NCBI GenBank assembly: GCA_013368315.1
Contig: JAACJM010000225.1
Coordinates: 62,001-126,000, forward strand
From: Tetrapyrgos nigripes
Taxonomy: Eukaryota > Basidiomycota > Agaricomycetes > Agaricales > Campanellaceae
Direction of reading: 5' to 3'
Length of the DNA: 64,000 bases
Below the pieces are notes generated by a model. It saw only the letters and a list, made by a program, of their open reading frames with translations. It made no database searches and was not told the DNA's origin. Position 1 is the stretch's first letter. The number at the start of each line of letters is the position of its first letter. Below, one piece after another: positions 23,217 through 34,718 of this stretch. A program made the translations under genes and the position numbers.

Positions 23217-24847
23217 ATGTCCGCGTTTTTAGAGCTTCCAACCGAGATTTTGCATGCGATTGTTCTCGAGCTTGGGGTGCGCTGTTGCTTTTTTACATAC
23301 TGGACTGTCTGCCTTACCTTTCCGTCCTTTTCACAGGATGGCTCTAACATAAAACCCCTAAGGAGCACTTGTAAAGGCCTCCATGCCGCCATCGAGCCCA
23401 TCCTGTTTTCAGAAATTGCTCTTAAGACTGATAGTGCTGCTCTCGAAAGGTGGAGCATCCCGTTCTGTGAGGCTCTCTGCGAATCTGAAGATGCTTTTTG
23501 GGAAGGATCAGAGGGCTTTGGCAACATATGCTAGGACGTTGAGAGTAAAGCAACCGACCTATCAGGATGACGCCAACCAAGAAATACTCGACGCATGGCT
23601 CGACATTTTCCCTATTGCGCTGTCCAAACTTGTCAACCTGAAATCATTCAGGTGAGTCCTCTTTACAGACTGGTAGGTTCCCCACTCATAATACCAAAAC
23701 TTTCATAGCTGGGAGATGTCTTGGAAGACATGGTTGGATGATCAAGTTTTCGAAGTCATCTCAAAGCTACCATCATTATCTGAATTCATTTTGGCTGGAG
23801 AACGCTTTCAAGTTGGTTATCCGGGTGCTCTTCGGCTCGACTGCCTGCAACCTTCGCACACTCCTCATTGATGCAAGGCAGTTCCCCGATGATGGCTTCG
23901 AAGAGAATATCTTTCGATCTCTTGCCACTGCGATCACCAACAGTCCCGATCTCCAGAATCTACAAATCCTAGCCGCATATTCCCGGTCGAGGCCGTGTTC
24001 GTTCATTGATCTGTTCAAGAGTGTGCTAGACACCAAGAGGACTCCAGCTTTAAAGATCAAGAATCTTACAGTCGAGAACCTAACGATGGAGGTTCCGGCA
24101 GTGATTATGCCCCATCTCCAATGCCTTTCCAGGCTTGAAGTGTGGACTCGGTATACGGACGTAGGCAATTTTTGGACTGCACTGGGCACAGCGAATGTCT
24201 CTTTGGAGAGTCTCATCGTCGATTGCGAGCAAGACCGCACATTTTTTGACTACATATCGCACTTCCACTCGAAACTACAGGTCTTGCAACTCAGCGGCTC
24301 CCCCAGTGAGCTCACGCGCACGGTCCAGGAATCCGATGAACTCGCCGATCTGTTTTTTGGCAGTGTTCTCCCCAGATTTGCAGAGTCTTTGCGTAAATTG
24401 AAAATTGAACCATTCTACGACGGGAGATGGTGCATAGGGCCGCACAATCTGGAGACCTTATCCAGCTGCACCAGTCTGGAGAGTTTGTCTGTACGTTTGA
24501 ACGGGAATGAGATCGACGATGTGGTGGTGAGTTTTCTCATATTGACGCCTTTTCTCCTTTCTTTGTCGGATTGATTGTAAACTACTTAGGGTGATGTGAT
24601 GGACCGTGCTCACTCTTTACCGAGACTCAAATTCCTTTACCTTGGTCCAACCCGTGCTCGCCCCAATGGAGGGATGGTCTATCGCAACCTGATGCGCCGG
24701 AAGACTCTCCGAGAGGCCATTGAAAACTTGCAGCCTATCGAAGCGCATGTGGGCACTGGGCTCTGCATCTCTCCTTTCTCGTACACGGTCTGTAGGACGC
24801 AAGACGGCTCTTTGAGGTTTGAAAGAAAAGCAGAGAAACAACGTTAA
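23217..24847 (+). pseudogene. F-box/LRR-like family copy D, two frameshifts
   Basis: Exon frame as in C: 23217-23276, 23337-23651, 23709-24526, 24590-24847. Splice signals are intact, but exon 2 is 315 nt where 3n+2 is needed and exon 3 is 2 nt short. The causes are visible: five T at 23495-23499 where C has four (GCTTTTGGGAAG), and loss of CA at about 23848 (CTGCCTGCAACC against CTGCCTGCACAACC in C). Read straight through, translation stops at about 23534, soon after the F-box. The last exon still ends FSYTVCRTQDGSL. A recent pseudogene, unless the T run is a base-calling error; the CA loss is harder to explain that way. Confidence 0.85.
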
Positions 24848-25633
24848 ATGGTACCGAGAAATACGTAGATTATCGCCGCTAGTTTTGATTCCCATGGCCA
24901 CTGTTCCGTCTTATAAGTTTTAAACATGCAGGCCTTAGGCCTTACACCTTAGGACTCGAATGCATGACCTAGACTTTGTCAACTGATGCATGATGTGATG
25001 TCATCACGCCGCCCTCATCCTCAAACCACCTCGCAACGTTTAAATCATCTTTCTCAAACTTCACGCCCAAAACCCTCTTATTATTATTTTTTTCAGGACT
25101 TGACATCTGGATGATAGAAGCAAGCAAAATACAGTACAGAGGTGTAAGTAGTAAGTTCGTGAAGATCCAGCGTCGCGTCTGACTTGTAAGAAGTAATCCC
25201 AACGACCCTACCCTCCCTAAATGATAAGCTAACCCACACCGTCAACCGTCAAGAGTCTCAAGTAATCGAAGGAAGGAAGGAAAGAATTTATTTACCGCAC
25301 CGCAAAAGCTACATAAGTGTAACGAGTGGTAGCTCTACGTGGACCCACTTGGGATATCAAAGTTGTTCCTCAAATCCAACAAAGCCGCGCGGTCTTCAGC
25401 AGGTCAGTTGGGATAACCATTTTGAGCTGCTGCAGACGAGCGATGCGTGCATGGATGGTTTCTGCCCAACTGCATGATTGGACTGTGGAGCGCAAAACTT
25501 GGAAATTACAGTCGTCGACTGCGTTGAAGAGCAATATAGATATGTACATGTATGTACAACTTCTGAGGAAAAGTCATCAACTGCCCAATACCTCTACATC
25601 TCCTTCCCAAAAGATAGACCACGTCATCAGATG
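24848..25633. other. D 3' flank, orphan promoter unit, E' 3' flank
   Basis: To about 24965 the D 3' flank; 24985-25080 a copy of the F-box promoter (palindrome TGATGTCATCA, TTTCTCAAACTTCACGCC) with no F-box gene after it; from about 25085 the 3' flank of E'. The orphan promoter marks the break where the inverted E' block joins the tandem array. Confidence 0.7.
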
Positions 25634-27545
25634 TTAGTAGCAGATTACCCGACACTGTACATCGAAGTCGCCCTCCCTCAAAGCCAACAATATTTCCCGA
25701 TCTTCAGCTGCCAACAGCTCTGGGGCTGTTGTTATTTCGAGCTGCTGCAGACGGGCGACACGTGTAGCTGTAATTCTCGCCGGGCTGCGCCTGGACTGGA
25801 TCATGGACAGCAAGATTTGGAAGTTGCAGCCTCCTTCAAAATCGAAGAAAGAGAGGGAGAGGTGAGTCAGACGAGGTAGCAGACAAGTAATTTCCATGTC
25901 CGACTCCGACTCCAGGGCTGGAAGCTCCAGAGCCCTGAGCAACTGGTCAGAGATAAGGCGCTGTGCATTTACCGACCGTATAACATCACGGGAAGGCGGA
26001 CACTCGTCCAAGGTAAGATGAGTGAGCGAGGGCAGAAGAGTGAGTACCTCGATCAATCCCAAGTTGCGGTCGAGCATCCACTGACCAAGAAGGAGCTGAG
26101 TGATCGCGGAATCACTGGCCTGACGTCGGGAAAGGAAGGATTTGAAAGCGGTTGTAGGGAAAAGACCAAGTTGAGCTGGGCTTTTCGTGAATGCGAGAGT
26201 GTGAAGGCTCAGCATTGAGGATATTTGACCCAGGAGAGACTCCAAGGCCTCAACGAAACCCGATTGAAAGTCATCATTCGATTCAACCCTGAGCTCGCTG
26301 GCGAGAGAAATGATTGGGGTGAGATTTGGCACATCGGAGCCAAGGTACATGTTTTTGAAAGTCATCGACATGGAAGGTGAAGCTGTCGCCAACGCTGAGA
26401 TACACTCAGATACTTCGTAGTGAGCCATGGATAAATCAACTAGATGAGGATAAGCCCTGTGAAAATCCGTATCAGCGATGTCTAGACGTTTCAACCTGAG
26501 TAATTCCAGTCGAGGGGCAGAAAAAACTGGTGGTACTGTTGCCCAGAACCCAGCCTCGTTATAGAGGGTAAAGGAACGGAGAAGAGGAAAAAGTGTAGGG
26601 AATATAAGTCTTGCTATCTGAGTGCCAAACAGGCTGAAATGCACTCTGTCCCAACGACGGGATTGATCGAATAGTAATTTCAACGGGTGAAGTATACGCA
26701 GTGTGTCCTTGTTCGAATAGATTGACTGAAAAAGGATTTGGAGAGGGTGCTCCTGAGAGTGTTTCAGGAAATGTGTGAGAGCATTAATCAATCGAGAGGG
26801 CGTCGTCTCCCAAGGATGCGACAGTTTGTCTGTAGATTTCGCTAGGATGATTATACGCGACCACAACTTGGGGTTGGAGAGGGTCAAGGAACGCCAAGCG
26901 CGTGATACATGGCTCAGTTTGACAGCAACGAACGTGTCCACGCCAGTGTATATGTCATTGTCTGTGTGATGGGGAATGTAAGGATGGAAAGAGACCTGGT
27001 CGGAATGGGAAAGGGGAAATGGAGGGAGACACGATTCGAAAATTTCAAGTAAGAGCTCTGGAGGTAGCCTTGAGATGTAGGACCTCGTCAGGGTCCGGGA
27101 ATGCTGGATAGAGCGGCGTAAAGGGGCGGCTTGTTTCTTCAACGACATTAATAGGGGATCTAATCGCTCAATCTCTTGGTCGAGAGCTTGAAGATCCTTT
27201 TGAGCAGAGGCGATGAAGTTTCTTTAGTCTTCGAAATCCAACACTATACCTGAGGTTACATTCGGGGCCAGTGGAAGAGTAATATCCGAAGTAGATGATT
27301 GCAGAGAAAAATGACAACGAGAACAAAGGTTAGTGGGAGACAATCGGTCCTAAGTCAGGAACAGAACTCCGGGCAACGCGCGAAGAAAACTTACCTAGTC
27401 AGGCTGGTGACCGAGGCTAAGTGGATCCCTTATATCCCAGCAGTCCTGATGAATATTTTAGAAGCAGGTGTGTGGTTGACGTCGTGGTTTGAGTACGAGA
27501 ATTGAAATCTTCACACGCGACTGAGTTTGTCTTCGAACAACTACC
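25085..27545 (-). repeat. Inverted segmental duplication, right copy (gene E')
   Basis: Counterpart of 14040-16430. Homology on the far side ends near AACTACCAT (about 27540), just before the Yvh1-like gene. Confidence 0.85.
25634..27148 (-). CDS. F-box protein E'
   Basis: A single exon of 504 aa, start ATG 27148. Same domain plan as E: RLPPELLLEIFESC, then VKLSHVSRAWRSLTLSNPKLWSRI, then LRR-like repeats to ...LLALREGDFDVQCRVICY. Convergent with F-box copy D. The upstream frame (TSDITLPLAPNV...LDFED, IASAQKDLQALDQEIERL) is in register with this ATG but is cut by one TAA (GAC TAA where E has GAC TAC), so the ancestral N-terminus is lost here by a different lesion from that in E. Confidence 0.82.
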   Translation of the reverse strand: MSLKKQAAPLRRSIQHSRTLTRSYISRLPPELLLEIFESCLPPFPLSHSDQVSFHPYIPHHTDNDIYTGVDTFVAVKLSHVSRAWRSLTLSNPKLWSRIIILAKSTDKLSHPWETTPSRLINALTHFLKHSQEHPLQILFQSIYSNKDTLRILHPLKLLFDQSRRWDRVHFSLFGTQIARLIFPTLFPLLRSFTLYNEAGFWATVPPVFSAPRLELLRLKRLDIADTDFHRAYPHLVDLSMAHYEVSECISALATASPSMSMTFKNMYLGSDVPNLTPIISLASELRVESNDDFQSGFVEALESLLGQISSMLSLHTLAFTKSPAQLGLFPTTAFKSFLSRRQASDSAITQLLLGQWMLDRNLGLIEVLTLLPSLTHLTLDECPPSRDVIRSVNAQRLISDQLLRALELPALESESDMEITCLLPRLTHLSLSFFDFEGGCNFQILLSMIQSRRSPARITATRVARLQQLEITTAPELLAAEDREILLALREGDFDVQCRVICY

Positions 27546-27573
27546 ATTATCATTCATTTCGTCGTCGTATATC
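27149..27573. other. Divergent region between E' and the Yvh1-like gene
   Basis: Mostly the 5' part of the inverted repeat, including the decayed E' N-terminal frame (about 27160-27360). No phosphatase-domain sequence is present here. Confidence 0.65.
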
Positions 27574-28313
27574 ATGCTTGCCAGCTCTCACCAACCTCAA
27601 ACCTCAATACTATCTACATCTAACGCACCGATGCCTCGCCGCCGCATAAGATGTAAAAGTTGTAGACAGGTTCTTGCTACACGCGAAGACATGTTGGATC
27701 ATGGCCAATTGGGACCTGCAACCATCCCAGATGCTGGTAGTCCCGCTGCAAATGTCTCTGAAGAGGCATCAGATCCGGCTGAGCAAGGAGAAGGCTCGAC
27801 AGCTTCCAAGGAATTGCCTGGACTAGGTTCAAGTACATCATCTACAACACCGACCTCTTTTATACATCAAGCTGTCAGCATCGGCGGATCTACTGGAGCT
27901 AGCAGCCATTCTGCTCCGATCGGGACTGTATCACCAATCTCTTCGAGTATGACAGCTCCGATATTACTGAACCCAAGATGTTCGGGATACTTTGTGGAAC
28001 CGGTGAGCCATACTTTTCGTGTTTCTGATTATCCTTCCCCTGACGGGCTTCCTCTATGAAACAGCTAACATGGATGGATCATTTCCTAGAGTCTGGAGAA
28101 GTCTCTGGGAAGATCATATGTCCAAACAAAAAATGCGGGGCCAAGTTAGGGAATTATGATTGGGCGGGTGTGGGTTGCGGATGTCGTGAGTGGGTTACAC
28201 CTGTGAGTTATGTATATTGTTTCTGGGTTCATACCAAGTTGCGACCGAAAGCTGAAACTGATGTCTGTCAGGGATTTTGTGTTAATAGGTCCAAGGTCGA
28301 TGAGGTGGTATAG
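27574..28313 (+). CDS. Yvh1/DUSP12-type zinc-binding domain without phosphatase
   Basis: Exons 27574-28002, 28065-28202, 28272-28313; about 202 aa from ATG 27574 (a second ATG is at 27631, MPRRRIRCKSC). It matches the C-terminal zinc domain of the dual-specificity phosphatase Yvh1, which acts in late 60S ribosome maturation: RCKSCRQVLAT, then CSGYFVEP, WMDHFLESGEVSGKIICP, KCGAKLGNYDWAG, CGCREWVTPGFCVNRSKVDEV. Cys pairs CKSC, CPNKKC and CGC are retained. A Ser/Thr-rich linker separates the two halves. The N-terminal phosphatase domain usually fused to it is absent, and the upstream DNA is the inverted duplication. It may be a truncated gene or a stand-alone domain; expression is unknown. Confidence 0.8.
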
Positions 28314-29216
28314 CTGGGTCCGGTAGGCACAGGATTTACTCTGTACATACATACGTGTCCCGCAAATCTGCATATGCTCTCCGTGTACTGTGAATGGAGC
28401 TTTTGATGAAATCGTGAGTTTACTGTTCATAGATTGATGCCTGAAATAGAGTGTTGATCCTTCATATTTCAGGTGGCATCGCCGCCGTTGGTAAGTATCT
28501 TCAACATGTTTGAGTGGCACCTTACATTTACCAGAAAAGGCTTGAATGATTCATATGTAGGATTTGACGGTCTTGGGAATACTAGAATAACCCTCATGTA
28601 TCAGCCGACGGAGCAGCTATACTTTTGAATCTGGAGTTTGCCCGGCTGTATAGAGCTGTACAGTCTCTGTCTGTCTCTGTCAGGTTGAAAATGATATTAT
28701 GCCGGTCCTTTTCGTCTCAGAAGCCAAGTCCGTTCCGCGGCTCGCGATACAAATACGGCCGCTAGCACTGACAAATGGCACCACCATTTTGATTGTGGGG
28801 CTTGGACAGGATCAAATGTTATCTTTCAATACTCAGCCTTCACTCACTGCCTTCTATGGCATCGACAATGCCTGTTCGACGTCCGTCGCGCCTTCGAGGA
28901 GAGAGGGAAAGAGTGAACTGACTTCTTCATCTCATGTGGGATGTCCGGGGTGGTCGAGTGAGGATATCGTACAGAGTGTATGGTTTCCGAAAGAGACTGG
29001 AACCTAATAAACTTTCATAATTTCTTTTTTTACTTCCTTTCTCGGTCTAGCAGCTGAAGGTCTAGCTCTAACTAGTGTCATCGTATGTAGTTACGGACAC
29101 TCGCGAACGGAATTCGCTTGTAAATTATGTTAGCCGCATGAAAGCGCTGCATTTTCACGTGGATCCTTTAAGCACTTAGCAGGACTCGCAACCTTTCTTT
29201 CTTTCCATCACCATTC
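28314..29216. other. Intergenic; one unsupported 102-codon ORF
   Basis: An ATG-started plus frame runs 28699-29007 (MPVLFVSEAKSVPRLAIQ...). It has no recognised domain and no splice partners; it may be an unknown short gene or chance. 29010-29216 is the Lon promoter. Confidence 0.3.
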
Positions 29217-32200
29217 ATGTCCCGACCTACTGAACTCCCGGTCCTACCCCTTCCTTATCCTTTTATCCTCCTTCCAGCGTCGCGTGTCACCATCTCTCTA
29301 CCTTCAGATATCGGTGAAGCTATCCTTGGCTTGATCGAGAGGAGCGACACCCTCCCCATCGTTGCGGCCGTTCCAGCTACCAGTTCCTCCAACGATCCTG
29401 CGTTCGCACAGTTTGGAACAGCAGCGAGAGTACTCAGACTCGTCCAGCCTCCACCAGCCTCAAAGAGGAGTAGTATTTCTGCAGGAGACAAACCCAATAC
29501 GTATTTGGTCTCTCTCCATGGGCTTACGCGGATATGTCTAGAAGGCAGTTATGAGCAGGACCTCCAGGCTGCCAAATCACAAGGAGCCCCTTCAGGAAAG
29601 TCCGGCCTTTTGATTCAACCCATCTCCTACCCCTCGACTTCTCAACTCGCCGACAATGACAACACCGCTACTAGTGATACAGGAGAGGTCATGACGGTAC
29701 AGTCGCAGTCAAAGGACGCTATTGTCAAGTTCAAGGTGGCTGCACTCAAGGTTCTGCAGCATCTTGCTCAGAACGCACACCAGCAATCTCGGAAGGATGC
29801 TTACTACAAGATCGCTGGTATGCTAGAAGACCTCAAGGAAGGCACAGCAGATGAAGTGGATGGACGAGATGGAAACAAGGAAAATCTAGAGAGGGCCGCG
29901 TGGATGGCCGACGTGCTGGTTGGAAGTGTGCTAGCTAACAATGCTAAAGCTCCGTCCAACGAAGCTGAAAATGAGGATTGGACAGATAAGTTAGGTGAGT
30001 CTTTGCACAGATACCCATAACTCTATATCGTTCTGATACTCTTGTCTGCTGTTAGCTCTTCTGACAACAGCATACCCCTTGCCACGTCTTGAACTCGCCA
30101 CCATGATTCTCAACAAACTTCATACTAAGCTCGAAGTTACGTCTCGCATCGCAAACGCTGTCGACGAAAGTCTGTCCAAACAACAGAAGGAATTTTTCCT
30201 CCGACAGCAAATGCGCGCCATCGAGAAGGAGCTTCGTGATCTACAAGCTAGATCCGGATCCAGTGCCGATGTCCCTGGTGTCAACTCATCTAGGGACCGG
30301 TCGGGCTCGTTCGATAATGGTGACAAGAACGACCAAAATAGTGATTTGGACTTTGACCCGAGTGAGTCTGAAGATGTGGAGCTGATGGACATCAGAAAGA
30401 AATTGGAAATGATGGAGCCTGGTAGTGAAGAAAGGAAAGCGGGCGTTAGGGAGTGGAGAAGATTGAAACGTTTAATGGGTGGCTCTGGCGCCGGAGGCGG
30501 CGGCGGCGGCGGTGCTATGAGCGTAGAAGGTGGCGTTTTGAGAGGATGGGTAAGCCTCTTTCACAATATTGCTTGCTATCCCGTAAGGATTTACATGGTC
30601 TCTAGCTCGAATGGCACACTTCTCTTCCTTGGCCGACTGTTCCTACTGAAGAGGAGCAGACTCAAACAACAGCGACCAAGACTTCCACCTCTTCCTTCCT
30701 CGCTGCTGCCCGTGCTCAGCTTGACCAAGACCATTATGGTTTGGACAAAGTCAAGAAGCGACTCACGGAGTATCTTGCGGTCGTGAGATTAAAGGAACTT
30801 CAAGAAGCAGCGGAGTTGGCCGAAAACGAGAGTAGAAGATTGAGCTCTTCCGAGAAAGCTGAAAGGTCAGTTGCGGAGGCTAGACCAGAGGATTTGCAGC
30901 TAGTAAGACGTCAGCCTCAGTCGAAAGCTGTGGTCCAAACAGATGACGGAGACGTCTCGAAGAAAGTTAGGAGGAAGAGAGGTGTGAAAGGCCCTATCTT
31001 ATTGTAAGTTTTCCTCAGGTATCATTCGTCAAGAGTTCTGACTGGTAAATACCTTCATAGATTTGTCGGTCCTCCTGGGACGGGTAAAACTTCCCTTGGT
31101 CAGAGTATTGCTCGTGCGCTTGATCGTCCCTTCCAAAGAATATCCTTGGGTGGTGTTCGTGATGAGGCCGAAATACGTGGTCACAGAAGGACGTATGTTG
31201 CTAGTGGTCCCGGTCTGATTGTCCAGGCCTTGAGAAAAGCTGGAAGGCCAGACTTTGTTTGTCTTTTGTGAGTTTACATGATTAGTACTCGTCATCCTGA
31301 CCCTGACCGTAACATTATGTAGGGACGAGATAGACAAGCTTGGAGGCAACAATTTCCACGGTGATCCAGGAGCTGCATTACTCGAAGTCTTGGACCCCGA
31401 ACAGAACTGCGCATTTAACGTGAGCAGCAACAGACTGGTCCCATTTCCGCTGAGACTGACTTTCTTGATGACGTTAGGATCACTACATCAATGTTCCTAT
31501 CGACCTCAGCCAAGTCTTGTTCATCTGTACTGCCAACTCGTTAGAAACAATATCAGAACCACTTTTGGACAGGATGGAGACTGTTGTGCTACCTGGTATG
31601 TTTATATTACGAACTCACTGGGATCCAACTCATTCAAAGCTTGCCATGTCCTTTCTAGGTTACACATACGATGAGAAACAGCACATTGCCAACCGTTTCC
31701 TCCTGCCGAAACAGCTGAAAGCAAACGGTATGACAGACGACCATGTCAAGCTCACTGACGAGGCGTTGAAGACCATTGCCATGAAGTGGGTCTTATCTCT
31801 TAGCAATCCTCGCAAATTTTTTCTAACATCAAATCCTACAGATACACAAGAGAGGCAGGTGTAAGAACACTGGAAAGATCCATTGGTTCCGTCGTACGGT
31901 ACAAAGCAGTCGAATGGGCAGAAGTACTCGACGACATAACAGCTGCTGGCCTTAACGTCTCAGATGTCCTGAAAGACGCTTCTTCACTTAGCAACAACTC
32001 CTCCGGTCAATCACAAGCTGTTGTCAAATACGACTCGAAGCAAGCGCAGAAGACCCGCTATAAAGTACTCGTTGAAGCTCACGAGCTCGAGCAGATTCTT
32101 GGATTTGCAAGAGGCGAAGATGGTGAAGATACCTTGTCGGAAAGGAATCGTGGATCAAGAAGAGGTGTTGTTTATGGACTGGTGGTTATGGGACAGGGTG

Positions 32201-33017
32201 AGGGTGGTATTTTACCCGTGGAGAGTATCGTAGTTCCTGTTGGTGGTAAGGGAGGCAGTGGTGAAGGCGGAAGACTGAGATTGACGGGTAGTTTGGGTGA
32301 TGTGTGTTTTGTTTATTCCTTCACACCCTGGTGTGCTCAAGTTCCTTCTGCCTAGGTCATCAAAGAATCTGGAGAATTGGCGCTCAGCTGGGTAAAAACG
32401 CATGCCTACGACTTGGGTCTCACCACTTCAAGATATCAAGATCCTTTGAAAGGCCCAAATCCGATCGATATCCACTTGCATCTACCAGCTGGAGCACAAA
32501 AGAAGGATGGTCCGAGTGCTGGTGTGACTATGGTGAGCTTGAAAATTATCTCGTTTATTCTTACTCAGAGGTTAACGGCGTTCATAGACATGTGCTTTAG
32601 TGTCATTGTTGACTGGCGCCTGTGTCCCTGCTGACGTTGCGATGACTGGCGAGGTGAGCTTCTATGGTATGCTTTAGAGAGAGTGCATGTTTCTGACTGT
32701 GACCCAGATTACTCTCCGTGGACGAGTAACACCCGTCGGTGGGATCAAAGAGAAGGTTCGTTTGACATCTATCTATTGAAGATGGTACCGTGCTTACATG
32801 ACCGCTAAAGGTTCTCGGTGCCCATCGCGCTCAGATCCGCAAAGTCATCCTACCCTACGCCAACCGCAAAGACGTCGAACAAGACGTAGCCATGGAAGTC
32901 CGTCGCGATATGGAGTTTGTGTTTGTGAGGACGCTTGAAGAAACTCTTGACGCTGCATTTGGCAAGAACACTATTGGATTCAGACGAGATGTCTCCGTGC
33001 TGGAAAGTCGGATGTAA
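29217..33017 (+). CDS. Lon protease, peroxisomal type
   Basis: Twelve exons: 29217-29994, 30056-30549, 30606-31003, 31061-31267, 31323-31419, 31478-31595, 31659-31785, 31842-32301, 32356-32532, 32588-32653, 32708-32755, 32811-33017; all phases agree; 1058 aa. ATP-dependent AAA+ serine protease of the organelle Lon family. N-terminal substrate domain; [21 protein letters not shown]; Walker A GPPGTGKT (560-567); Walker B LLDEIDK; catalytic serine in [11 protein letters not shown] (Ser947) and lysine in GGIKEK (Lys988). It ends ESRM; SRM is a PTS1-like tripeptide, and there is no N-terminal mitochondrial presequence ([20 protein letters not shown] goes straight into the Lon N-domain), so matrix of peroxisomes is the likely site, clearing damaged oxidases. 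A glycine run and charged insert (about 340-440) lengthen the N-domain. Confidence 0.95.
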
Positions 33018-33284
33018 ATGCCCATATGCTCTAGCGTTCTGCTCGGTTGTACGTATCTGAACGAAAGATGGTATTTATGGTTTTACGCATGTACTGGACT
33101 TGCTTTCCTATTCTGGTTGCTCAGTGTACGATTTCTTTCACATTCTTTATCTATTATTTCTATTCTTTTGCATCGGTACATAGACACAACATTTCGTCGA
33201 ACTCGCGCTCCTTCAATACATAACCTTTCTACTCACTGTAAACTCATGCGACTACGAGGCGTACACTCACAAATTATCGCATTA

Positions 33285-34718
33285 CTACCAACCCAACTTT
33301 TCCACTGGCCACCCCATAACAATTCCATTCTCATCAGGAAAATGTCCCGGACACACTCGTTGATATCGATCCAAGCCGTCAATTCTTTGTAGGTCTTCCT
33401 CGTCCAGGGTCGGTAACTGTATGGTCGGAAGGTGTTGCTTGGTGAAGAGAGTAAATGAAAACAAAAGACAGGACACTTACAAACAGATTTTCCCTCTGTC
33501 GTTCTTCACTCGCACTTTTGGGAACAACGATCACATCTCGAGCGAGGTTCCAAGCCAAGGCAACCTGGTTGGGCGTCGCTCCGTGTTTCTTGGCTATGTC
33601 AATAATGGTGGGGTCGTTTCGGACATGTTGAAGACCTATAGCCACGGCCGTTAGTCGTTGAAGCAGAACAGGATAAAGCAAACGTACCACTAGGTGTGTA
33701 AGCCTCAATTGCAATCCCTTTCTCCTTGCAGTATGCTTTCAGGTCCTTCTGTGCAAGGTATGGATGCATCTCGACCTGGTTTACTGCTGGCACTACTTTG
33801 GCATGTTTCAGTAAGATTTCGAGGCTGACGTTTAGTGAACATCAATACCTGCACAATGAAAGAATTATGATTGGTCTCCACGTACTTTTTAACGGAAAAG
33901 TTGGAGACCCCAATTGCTTTTGCCTTGCCCATTTCTAGTACCTTCTCCATATCCGCCCATACTTCGACAAAAGTCGGCGAATCGACGACGGTATAAGAAC
34001 CGTCTGGATTCTTGGGTAGGAAGTCGTCTGGGTCGTACCGCACAAAGTGAGGCCAGTGCATCAGATACTTGGATAGTAAGCTTCAGCGTAGATAGTCATA
34101 GACTCGAGCCAGTGACTTCTGCAAAAGTTTGATGAAAGGTCGATCAAACCGCTTGGCGAAAACCTTTGCGCAAAAGAGTGGTTCGAGTCTAAGATAGTCA
34201 CTGTAATGGACCGACAGCACTCACCAAGTCGACCGAATCTACACCCAGCTTGGCAAGACTTTCATCGATGGACTCGAATACTCTGCTATGGTGGTTTCAT
34301 CTGAACATATAAAGAGTTAGGAGACTTGACAGTCTGAAAGCACTGGAGCATACGGTAATTTCGTCGTGATCCAAATATCCTTTCTGTCCACGCCGGACAA
34401 TTTGATAGCATCTCCTACTGCTTTCTCCATGCCTGGAGTCATAGGGGTGAGCGCTACGGCGCATATACTAATAGTCAGAAAATCTCACCATAGATCACTG
34501 CGGTGTCGAGATGCCTATATCCCATCTGTTAAAAGCATTACAGATATTAGCGTGCCATCCGTGGATGGAAACGTTGCGCGAACAGACCTTCAGAGCACCT
34601 GAAATCCATTCCTTGCCTCGCTCTCTCGAAGTGGCATCCCAATCCCATGTGCCATTAGCTATGACCTAGGGATCCTTACTCCAGTTGACAAAGTCTTGTG
34701 TGTTGGTGCAGATGGCAT
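33285..34718 (-). CDS. Aldo/keto reductase, N-terminus out of frame
   Basis: NADPH-dependent aldo/keto reductase. Approximate exons: 34718-34588, 34525-34489, 34432-34354, 34285-34225, 34067-33887, 33824-33688, 33635-33481, 33416-33285. Text: MGYRHLDTAVIYG (catalytic Asp and Tyr), DIWITTKLP, SLAKLGVDSVDL, LMHWPHFV (His), AKAIGVSNFSVK, AVNQVEMHPYL, VIVVPKSASEERQREN (cofactor-binding Lys-Ser), ending PVEKLGW. It converges on Lon. Two oddities. The first exon reads MPSAPTHKTLSTGVRIP then needs a one-base shift to reach GTWDWDATSRERGKEW. The intron before LMHWP is about 158 nt, three times the local norm, and the intron before RVFESIDES needs a late acceptor to avoid TGA. The gene may be newly inactivated. 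Substrate cannot be told. Confidence 0.72.

Noticed and set aside
34170..34200. GGTTCGAGTCT, a possible tRNA B box
   Set aside because: No cloverleaf or A box in the right place; it lies inside an aldo/keto reductase intron.
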